From: Bacteroidales bacterium
GTDB taxonomy: Bacteria > Bacteroidota > Bacteroidia > Bacteroidales > UBA10428
Reading direction: 5' to 3'
DNA length: 50,945 bases
NCBI GenBank assembly: GCA_016933335.1
Contig: JAFGBD010000011.1
Location: forward strand, 1-50,945
The translations under genes and the position numbers were made by a program. Position 1 is the first letter of the stretch. The number at the start of each line of letters is the position of its first letter. Under the pieces are notes generated by a model. That model was not told the DNA's origin and made no database searches. It saw nothing but the letters and a program-made list of their open reading frames with translations. Below are positions 45,044 to 50,945 of this stretch, piece after piece.

Positions 45044-45763
45044 ATGAAAAATCTTACAGCACTGATTATAAATGATTTCAGGAATATCTTCAGGGATGAT
45101 ATTTTAAAAATCCTGCTGTTTGTCCCATTGATATTTATCATTCTGCTTCGGTTCGGCCTGCCCCCGCTGCTGGAATATGTGCCTGTCGTCTCGGAATACA
45201 AATTCCTCATTGTCGGAGCTCTGTGTCTCCTGACCGCTTCATTCCCGGCTTTTATTGTATCATTCATCATGCTGGATGAAAAAGATGAAGGAATATTCGT
45301 TATGTACAGGGTAGTTCCGATGTCGAATCTGAAATTCTTTTCCTACCGCATGGGGTTTCAAATTATTTTTTCATGGTGCTATTCATTGTTGATACTGTTT
45401 TTATCCGGATCTGTCGATATGCTTGTATGGCAGAAATTTGCAGCATCTTTTCTTTTTTCACTTCTCCCCCCTGTGATTACGCTTTTAACCATCACATTTG
45501 CCCGTAACAAGATTGAGGGTGTCACCCTGATGAAGCTGTTAAACTTTTTTATTTTTCTGCCTGTTGCAGCCTTTTTTACAGATATTCCATGGAAATATAT
45601 ATTTGGCATCATACCGGTTTTCTGGTCCTATCATATTATGGAAATATACAACAACAAAACCTTGTTCCTTGCTGCGCTGGGTATAGGCATAACCCTGCAT
45701 CTGCTCACCCTGAGATTGATATTCAACATCTTTATCAAAAAAACATCCCAAAAGAATTATTAA
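45044..45763 (+). CDS. ABC-2-type exporter permease, second subunit
   Basis: An open frame exists from 44963 but overlaps the preceding gene. The ATG at 45044 starts MKNLTALIINDFRNIFRDD, a normal permease N-terminus, giving 239 residues. Six hydrophobic helices are visible, at about 20-40, 55-78, 102-126, 134-153, 165-185 and 210-230. The loop DEKDEGIFVMYRVVPMSNLKF near 79-99 parallels the ATPase-contact loop of the first permease. The two small unlike permeases suggest a heterodimer. It is the last gene of the TetR-regulated operon. No clear hairpin terminator follows in the 95 bases before the DUF547 gene. Confidence 0.85.
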   Translation: MKNLTALIINDFRNIFRDDILKILLFVPLIFIILLRFGLPPLLEYVPVVSEYKFLIVGALCLLTASFPAFIVSFIMLDEKDEGIFVMYRVVPMSNLKFFSYRMGFQIIFSWCYSLLILFLSGSVDMLVWQKFAASFLFSLLPPVITLLTITFARNKIEGVTLMKLLNFFIFLPVAAFFTDIPWKYIFGIIPVFWSYHIMEIYNNKTLFLAALGIGITLHLLTLRLIFNIFIKKTSQKNY

Positions 45764-45858
45764 AGTCCTGTTCATAAAATCTTTTTCAGATTTCCGGCGA
45801 AATTTTAATCTTTGTATTGTGTGACGCATTATTTATAAGTAAACTCTCTGATAATAGA

Positions 45859-46563
45859 ATGAGTCTTAAAAACCTGGCTAAAGATCTATTGGTAAAAGCA
45901 AGGCAGGAATTGGCGGTGGAAGAAATCCTTGACCAGCTTTCCGCAGTTTCCCACGAGGAGATGCAATTGCAGCTTGCAGGTGACAATCAGAAAAAGGCTT
46001 TCTGGATAAACCTGTATAATGCCATAAACATTCTGTTTCTTAGAACGGATCCTGATATCATTAATACACAAAATGGCAGAGTATTGCATTTCAGTACCAG
46101 AAAAATAGAAGTGGGAGGTCATCTCTGCAGCCTCAATTTTATTGAGCACGGACTGCTCAGGATTTCAAGAATAAGATGGGGAAGAGGATATCTAAAGAAA
46201 CCATATATTTCACCCTACGAAAAAAATTTCAGGTTAAGCGAACCCGATCCCAGGATTCATTTTGCATTAAACTATGGTGCAACCAGTTGTCCTCCCGTCA
46301 GGATTTACGACAGTAATAAAGTCGAAAACCAGCTGGAACTGGCAGCCGTTTCGTTCCTTGATTCCAAAATCACCTATTATGCAGAGGAAAATATTGTACA
46401 TGTCTCACAAATTTTCAACTGGTACCTGGGCGATTTCGGGGGTGAAAAAGGAATCCTGGAGTACCTGAGAAAATACCAGAAAATTCCTGAAGAGACTGAT
46501 CCGATGATCATTTATAATACCTATAACTGGAATCCCTCGATCAACTTTGTTCAAAATGACTGA
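45859..46563 (+). CDS. DUF547 domain protein
   Basis: Starting at the ATG at 45859, the product has 234 residues; an earlier TTG at 45817 is possible. The hallmarks of DUF547 are KKAFWINLYNAINILF near 50-65, HALNYGA-like HFALNYGATSCPPVR near 134-148, and a C-terminal YNWNPSIN. The family is widespread in bacteria and plants and may have a papain- or transglutaminase-like core, with a conserved Cys (here in TSCPP) and His. The function is not established. There is no signal peptide. It converges with the purine nucleoside phosphorylase gene, whose stop lies 17 bases away. Confidence 0.85.
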   Translation: MSLKNLAKDLLVKARQELAVEEILDQLSAVSHEEMQLQLAGDNQKKAFWINLYNAINILFLRTDPDIINTQNGRVLHFSTRKIEVGGHLCSLNFIEHGLLRISRIRWGRGYLKKPYISPYEKNFRLSEPDPRIHFALNYGATSCPPVRIYDSNKVENQLELAAVSFLDSKITYYAEENIVHVSQIFNWYLGDFGGEKGILEYLRKYQKIPEETDPMIIYNTYNWNPSINFVQND

Positions 46564-46580
46564 TCATTCGTTTGAAGCAA

Positions 46581-47396
46581 TCAGAGCTCAATCTCCCTGA
46601 TCAGATTTTTAAATAATACTATCAGGCCGGTTTCTGCAATTGCTGCTGTTTTAATGATTTCATTGATATCAACCGGTTCCAGGTTATCCGGATCACATTC
46701 ATCAGTAAGCACAGAGACAGCTGCACAAGGCAGATTCATATGATTTGCCACGATCACCTCCGGAACAGTGGACATGCCGACGGCATCGCCAAAACTGCGA
46801 AACATCCTGTACTCCGCCCTGGTTTCGAGATTCGGTCCCATCACAGCAATATACACTCCTTTGTGCAGGGCGATGTTTTGTGCTTTGGCAATGGATATCA
46901 GTTTGTCATTCAGAAAGCCGGAATAAGGCCTGCTCATATCCGGAAAACGAGGACCAAGCTGATCATCATTTTTACCCCTTAAAGGATTATCAGGAAGAAA
47001 ATTGATGTGATCCTCAATCAGCATCAGTGATCCTTTCCTGAAATTCAGGTTCAGGGCACCTGCGGCATTTGACAGCAAAAGATATTTGATGCCTAACCGT
47101 TTCATTACCCTGACAGGAAAAGTAATTTGCTGCAGGCTATATCCTTCATAGTAATGAAAACGGCCCTGCATGGCAAGTACCTTTCTGCCTTCCAGTTTAC
47201 CGTAAATCAGCCTGCCATGATGAAATTCCACGGTGGCAACAGGAAAATTGGGTATTTCATCATAGGGTATAACCTGGTTAATTTCAATCTCGTTTATCAT
47301 TTTACCCAGTCCGGTTCCCAGAATGATCCCGGCTTCCGGATTGGTGATTCCCTTTTTTATCAGAAAATCTACTGTTGTATTTAGTTCGTCCGGCAT
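46581..47396 (-). CDS. punA: Purine-nucleoside phosphorylase (trimeric, PNP I type)
   Basis: The 271-residue protein matches the trimeric PNP family in length. Motifs in order are GTGLGKMINEI near 23-33, the phosphate-loop histidine in EFHHGRLIYGK near 57-67, FHYYEGYS near 80-87 with the active-site glutamate, SNAAGALN near 113-120, and MGPNLETRAEYRMF near 186-199. GMSTVPEV near 209-216 completes the purine pocket. It splits purine nucleosides with phosphate into base and ribose 1-phosphate for salvage. The gene follows metG by 28 bases on the same strand and probably shares its transcript. Confidence 0.96.
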   Translation of the reverse strand: MPDELNTTVDFLIKKGITNPEAGIILGTGLGKMINEIEINQVIPYDEIPNFPVATVEFHHGRLIYGKLEGRKVLAMQGRFHYYEGYSLQQITFPVRVMKRLGIKYLLLSNAAGALNLNFRKGSLMLIEDHINFLPDNPLRGKNDDQLGPRFPDMSRPYSGFLNDKLISIAKAQNIALHKGVYIAVMGPNLETRAEYRMFRSFGDAVGMSTVPEVIVANHMNLPCAAVSVLTDECDPDNLEPVDINEIIKTAAIAETGLIVLFKNLIREIEL

Positions 47397-47424
47397 GATC
47401 AGTTTTTGTTAGAATTGATTCAAT

Positions 47425-49458
47425 TTATTTTATCTCCGCACCGTTTTCGGCTTTTTCTGCGGGTGAAATAAAAGTTAATTTGCCGGACGGGTCCTCGGCC
47501 ATCAGAATCATACCCTGGGATTCAATGCCCCTGATGATCCGTGGTTCAAGATTGATGAGAATGGAAACCTGCTTTCCGATGATCTTTTCGGGTTCAAAAG
47601 ATTCTGCAATACCTGCAACGACAACCCGCATATCAACACCCGTATCAATTTTCAGCTGCAGCAGTTTGTTTGCTTTCGATACTCTCTCAGCTTCAAGAAT
47701 GGTACCTGTCCGGATATCCATTTTTAAGAATTCATCAAAAGTAATGGTTGATTTTTGTGGTTTCATATCTTTATTCTTGTTGTTATTGATTGTTTTTGCA
47801 GATTTGAGTTTTGCCAGCTGCCTTTCAATAATATCATCCTCAACTTTTTCAAATAAGAGTGAGGATTTACCAAGTTTGTGCCCTGGTTTCAGGAGTTCTG
47901 CATTCCCGGTTTCATCCCATTGATATGAACTGATATTCAGAAAACTGCATAATCTATCTGCAGTACCGGGCAGAAATGGTTTGATGATTGTACTTAAGCT
48001 GGCTGTTATCTGTAAAGAAATATTCAAAATGGTTTGAACCCTTTCTTTATCTGTCTTTACCAGTATCCACGGTTCGCTGTCAGCCAGGTATTTATTCCCG
48101 AGGCGAGCCAGGTCCATGGCATTTTTAAGTGCTTCCCTGAACCTGAAATGTTCGAGACTCTTCTCAACTGATGTCTTTATTTTGCCTATTTCTTTAATGG
48201 TGTCTTTGTCATAGTCCGTGAGATGCTTCACTTCAGGTACCAGTCCTCCAAAGTATTTCTCAGTAAGAACAAGTGCCCTGTTGACAAAATTTCCCAGAAT
48301 AGCCACCAGTTCATTATTATTCCTTGCCTGGAAATCTTTCCATGTAAAATCGTTGTCCTTTGTCTCAGGGGCATTGGCACAAAGCACATATCTCAGGACA
48401 TCCTGCCTGTCCCTGAATTCATCCAGGTATTCGTGAAGCCATACAGCCCAGTTTCTTGAGGTTGAGATTTTATCACCCTCGAGGTTGAGAAATTCATTGG
48501 CAGGCACATTGTCAGGAAGAATATAACTCCCCTCAGTCTTAAGCATGACAGGAAATATGATACAATGAAACACAATATTGTCTTTCCCGATAAAATGAAC
48601 CAGCCTTGTTTCAGGATCCTTCCAGTAAAGCTCCCATTTATCAGTCAGTTCGCGTGTATTTGAGATATATCCGATGGGAGCATCAAACCATACATACAAT
48701 ACCTTTCCCTCAGCGCCATCAACCGGCACCGGTATGCCCCAGTCCAGATCACGGCTCACCGCCCTTGGCTGTAATCCCTGGTCAAGCCACGATTTACATT
48801 GTCCGTATACATTCGTTTTCCACTCCTTATGATCTTCGAGAATCCATTTCCTGAGGAAGGATTCATGCCTGTCCAATGGCAGATACCAGTGTTTGGTATC
48901 CTTCAGCAAAGGTTTATTGCCACTGATCGTTGATTTCGGATCGATCAGGTCGGTGGGACTTAAAGATGTACCGCATTTTTCACACTGGTCGCCGTAAGCT
49001 GAATCATTGCCGCAATAAGGACAGGTGCCGGTAATGTACCTGTCAGCCAGAAACTGCCCTGCTTCCTCATCAAAGTATTGTTTTGAGGTTTGTTCAATAA
49101 ATTCACCTTTTTCATACAGCTTTTTAAAAAAATCTGAAGCTGTCTGATAATGTATTGCGGATGTCGTTCTTGAATAAATATCAAATGAGATACCAAAATC
49201 CTCAAATGCCTTTTTATTTACCTGATGATAATGATCAACGATTTTCTGCGGAGAAACGTTCTCGCTTCTGGCTTTTATTGTAATCGGGACACCATGTTCA
49301 TCCGAGCCGCAGATAAATAAAACATCCCTCCCTCTGAGCCTGAGATACCTCACATAGATGTCTGCAGGCACATAAACTCCCGCAAGATGACCGATATGGA
49401 CAGGTCCGTTGGCATAAGGCAAAGCTGCTGTAACAGTATACCGTTTGAATTTTTTCAT
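47425..49458 (-). CDS. metG: Methionyl-tRNA synthetase with C-terminal tRNA-binding domain
   Basis: The 677-residue enzyme has the class I signature HIGH at 21-24 ([10 protein letters not shown]). A zinc-knuckle region [18 protein letters not shown] lies near 143-160. The second signature is KISTS near 329-333, in place of the usual KMSKS. The anticodon-binding helical domain follows, with NEFLNLEG and [13 protein letters not shown]. From about residue 570 an EMAP/Trbp111-type OB-fold ([37 protein letters not shown]) serves as a dimerising tRNA-binding tail. It charges tRNA-Met in the cytoplasm. The length is typical for the long dimeric form. The nucleoside phosphorylase gene follows it. Confidence 0.98.
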   Translation of the reverse strand: MKKFKRYTVTAALPYANGPVHIGHLAGVYVPADIYVRYLRLRGRDVLFICGSDEHGVPITIKARSENVSPQKIVDHYHQVNKKAFEDFGISFDIYSRTTSAIHYQTASDFFKKLYEKGEFIEQTSKQYFDEEAGQFLADRYITGTCPYCGNDSAYGDQCEKCGTSLSPTDLIDPKSTISGNKPLLKDTKHWYLPLDRHESFLRKWILEDHKEWKTNVYGQCKSWLDQGLQPRAVSRDLDWGIPVPVDGAEGKVLYVWFDAPIGYISNTRELTDKWELYWKDPETRLVHFIGKDNIVFHCIIFPVMLKTEGSYILPDNVPANEFLNLEGDKISTSRNWAVWLHEYLDEFRDRQDVLRYVLCANAPETKDNDFTWKDFQARNNNELVAILGNFVNRALVLTEKYFGGLVPEVKHLTDYDKDTIKEIGKIKTSVEKSLEHFRFREALKNAMDLARLGNKYLADSEPWILVKTDKERVQTILNISLQITASLSTIIKPFLPGTADRLCSFLNISSYQWDETGNAELLKPGHKLGKSSLLFEKVEDDIIERQLAKLKSAKTINNNKNKDMKPQKSTITFDEFLKMDIRTGTILEAERVSKANKLLQLKIDTGVDMRVVVAGIAESFEPEKIIGKQVSILINLEPRIIRGIESQGMILMAEDPSGKLTFISPAEKAENGAEIK

Positions 49459-49556
49459 TAAAAAGAATCGCTATTTAAATATTTCAGGTTAATTTGGTAA
49501 AGATATTCAAACAGCTGTATTTAAGAAAACTTGTTAAACAAATTAATAACACCTGT

Positions 49557-50465
49557 ATGATTCGTCCACCTTATCTGAATAATGGGGATCATGTCGGTAT
49601 TGTGGCCCCGGCGGGAATTGTCAGCAAATCCGACATCGAACCTGCCACCGGAATTTTACAGGACTGGGGGCTGAAAATAATCAAAGGAAGGTATCTGTTC
49701 GAAAAGAAAGGTTTTTTTGCCGGAACTGACCGGCAACGTCTTGAGGATTTCCAGAATATGCTTGACAATCCTGATATCAGGGCAATCTTCTGTGCACGGG
49801 GTGGCTACGGCATCATTCGCATCTTAGAAAAGCTCGATTTCAACCGGTTTATCAAATCTCCCAAATGGATTATCGGTTACAGTGATATCACACTCTTTCA
49901 TATTTACCTGAATCATTACCTGAAATGTGAAAGCCTTCATGCCCTGATGCCCAGAAATTTTGAAAAAGCCCGTCAGGAAGGTTCTTCATTACCCACACTC
50001 AGAAAGGCCTTATTTGGTGAATTGCTTAATTATAATATTAAACAAAACAGGCTGAACAAACCGGGAAATGCTTCCGGCAAAATCACAGGCGGAAATCTTT
50101 CCATCATATACAGTCTTCAGGGTACACCTTATGAAATCAAAACAAAAAACAAAATTCTTTTCATAGAAGATATCGGAGAGAATATTTACCACATCGACAG
50201 GATGATGATGAACCTGCAAATCAGCGGAAAACTTAAAGACCTGAAAGGACTGATTGTCGGAGGCATGACCAGAATCAAACACACAACACCTGATTTTGAT
50301 AAATCAGCTTACGATGTGATTTCAGAAATCATTTCAGAATACAGTTACCCTGTAATTTACGGATTTCCGGCAGGACATCTCATCACTAACCATACACTTG
50401 TCATGGGCCGGAATATCAGAATGGAGGTTTCAGACCATGAATCACTGGTTGGCTTTACAAAATGA
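49557..50465 (+). CDS. LD-carboxypeptidase, S66 family
   Basis: I place the start at the ATG at 49557, since an earlier GTG/ATG at 49494 adds a basic tail and lies within 40 bases of divergent metG. The 302-residue product has the S66 motifs. VAPAG lies at 16-20, RGGYGIIRIL at 81-90, and GYSDIT at 107-112 with the likely nucleophile S109. FIEDIGE near 200-206 holds the catalytic Glu, and GFPAGH near 268-273 the catalytic His. It trims the terminal D-alanine from the tetrapeptide of cell-wall peptides in the cytoplasm during recycling. Its stop overlaps the yraN start by four bases (ATGA), so the two are translationally coupled. Confidence 0.93.
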   Translation: MIRPPYLNNGDHVGIVAPAGIVSKSDIEPATGILQDWGLKIIKGRYLFEKKGFFAGTDRQRLEDFQNMLDNPDIRAIFCARGGYGIIRILEKLDFNRFIKSPKWIIGYSDITLFHIYLNHYLKCESLHALMPRNFEKARQEGSSLPTLRKALFGELLNYNIKQNRLNKPGNASGKITGGNLSIIYSLQGTPYEIKTKNKILFIEDIGENIYHIDRMMMNLQISGKLKDLKGLIVGGMTRIKHTTPDFDKSAYDVISEIISEYSYPVIYGFPAGHLITNHTLVMGRNIRMEVSDHESLVGFTK

Positions 50466-50815
50466 AAACGAGTATTCAGAAAGGAAGAGAAGGAGAAGAG
50501 CTTGCAGTAAAATTGCTGCAGGAGAAGGGATACAGGATACTGGAAACCAACTGGCGGTTTCGCCATAAGGAAATTGATATCATTGCAACAAGGGACAATG
50601 AGATTGTTTTTGTAGAAGTCAAGACCAGAAAGAATGCAGATTATGGCTACCCCGAGGAAGCTGTGAACAAAAGAAAACAAAGATACATCACCGATGCAGC
50701 CGAGGCATATATCATCAGCAAAGACCTCGATCTTGAGGCAAGGTTTGATGTGATTGCAATCCTCGGTAACAAGCACATCAGGCACTATGAATATGCTTTT
50801 TACCCGGGTCTTTAG
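50462..50815 (+). CDS. yraN: YraN/UPF0102 family endonuclease-like protein
   Basis: The 117-residue product has the UPF0102 layout: KGREGEELAVKLLQEKGY near 6-23, NWRFRHKEIDIIATRDN near 28-44, and VFVEVKTRKNADYGYPEEAV near 48-67. The conserved E, D, E and K residues form a restriction-endonuclease-like active site. The real substrate is unknown; relatives have been linked to Holliday-junction or repair roles. The length is typical. It overlaps the LD-carboxypeptidase gene by four bases and converges with rtcB. Confidence 0.93.
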   Translation: MKTSIQKGREGEELAVKLLQEKGYRILETNWRFRHKEIDIIATRDNEIVFVEVKTRKNADYGYPEEAVNKRKQRYITDAAEAYIISKDLDLEARFDVIAILGNKHIRHYEYAFYPGL

Positions 50816-50821
50816 ACGGGT
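50802..50821 (+). terminator. Hairpin overlapping the yraN stop codon
   Basis: ACCCG (50802-50806) and CGGGT (50817-50821) pair around a small TCT/AGA inner stem, and ATTTTG follows. It could end transcription of yraN before the convergent rtcB gene, but the T-run is short. Confidence 0.4.
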
Positions 50822-50845
50822 ATTTTGCTTTCGGTTGTTTCAGAC

Positions 50846-50945
50846 CTAATCGCTGCTCATCCTCACAATTTTCGGATAGAAAACACCGACAGTTTCCACC
50901 AGGTCTTTCTGGTATTCCATTACAGTATAAATATCTTTATAAGCC
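50846..50945 (-). CDS. rtcB: RtcB RNA ligase, C-terminal end only (partial)
   Basis: The minus strand reads AYKDIYTVMEYQKDLVETVG and ends VFYPKIVRMSSD before TAG at 50846-50848. The AYKDI-x-x-VM-x-x-Q-x-DLVE pattern is the conserved C-terminus of RtcB, the GTP-dependent RNA ligase that joins 3'-phosphate or cyclic phosphate ends to 5'-OH ends. Only about 32 residues lie in the window; the rest is beyond the right edge. Where family proteins usually carry D in KDID, this one has Y. The stretch is short, so the call rests on one motif. It converges with yraN. Confidence 0.72.
   Translation of the reverse strand, partial: AYKDIYTVMEYQKDLVETVGVFYPKIVRMSSD

Overview
The window looks like a chromosomal segment of a member of the phylum Bacteroidota, most likely class Bacteroidia (Bacteroidales/Marinilabiliales-like). 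The evidence is a giant secreted adhesin with a CHU_C-type type IX secretion sorting domain next to a PorP/SprF gene, promoter elements of the Bacteroidota form TTTG-N19-TAnnTTTG, few Shine-Dalgarno sequences, paired MacB-type permeases beside a sigma-54 response regulator, and many secreted or lipoprotein genes. The standard genetic code fits. No phage, insertion sequence or CRISPR array was seen.

Layout. 1-6647: a sigma-54 response regulator, cut by the window edge, diverges from a three-gene MacB-like export operon. The spacer holds a perfect 17-bp palindrome and a -24/-12 promoter candidate. 6880-11873: an exported serine hydrolase, then an A+T-rich block with a TPR gene split by a stop codon, an S41 peptidase and a small secreted protein. 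12067-13677: small minus-strand genes (Lrp-type RAM domain protein, exported PPC/DUF296 lipoprotein, membrane protein, ferredoxin). 13780-19972: a minus-strand run of lipoprotein, TPR protein, BNR_4 beta-propeller protein and GH35 beta-galactosidase-like enzyme. 20128-20402: a decayed remnant of a DUF2723 membrane glycosyltransferase-like gene.

20620-28659: a small coiled-coil protein, a LiaF-like membrane protein, an intergenic hairpin/tandem repeat, Lon protease, ribosomal protein L31 type B, an acetyltransferase-like protein, a class V aminotransferase, tRNA-His, a membrane protein and a CoA-binding protein. 28839-34109: LEA-type lipoprotein, SPOR protein, a PurF-like amidophosphoribosyltransferase and a CAP-domain secreted protein. 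34069-40979: PorP/SprF and the 1,922-residue adhesin. 41300-45763: a surface protein with ten 15-16-residue repeats, divergent from a TetR-regulated ABC exporter with two operator-like palindromes. 45859-50945: a DUF547 protein, purine nucleoside phosphorylase, methionyl-tRNA synthetase, LD-carboxypeptidase, YraN and the 3' end of rtcB.

Much of the window serves the cell envelope: two export systems each under its own regulator, a T9SS adhesin pair, and several lipoproteins. Housekeeping genes (lon, rpmE2, purF, metG, a nucleoside phosphorylase, tRNA-His, rtcB) lie between them. I did not find one clear new multi-gene system. The strongest unexplained signals are the palindrome plus sigma-54 element before the MacB operon, the operators around the TetR promoter, the repeat surface protein, the decayed DUF2723 gene, and the A+T-rich block with the interrupted TPR gene.
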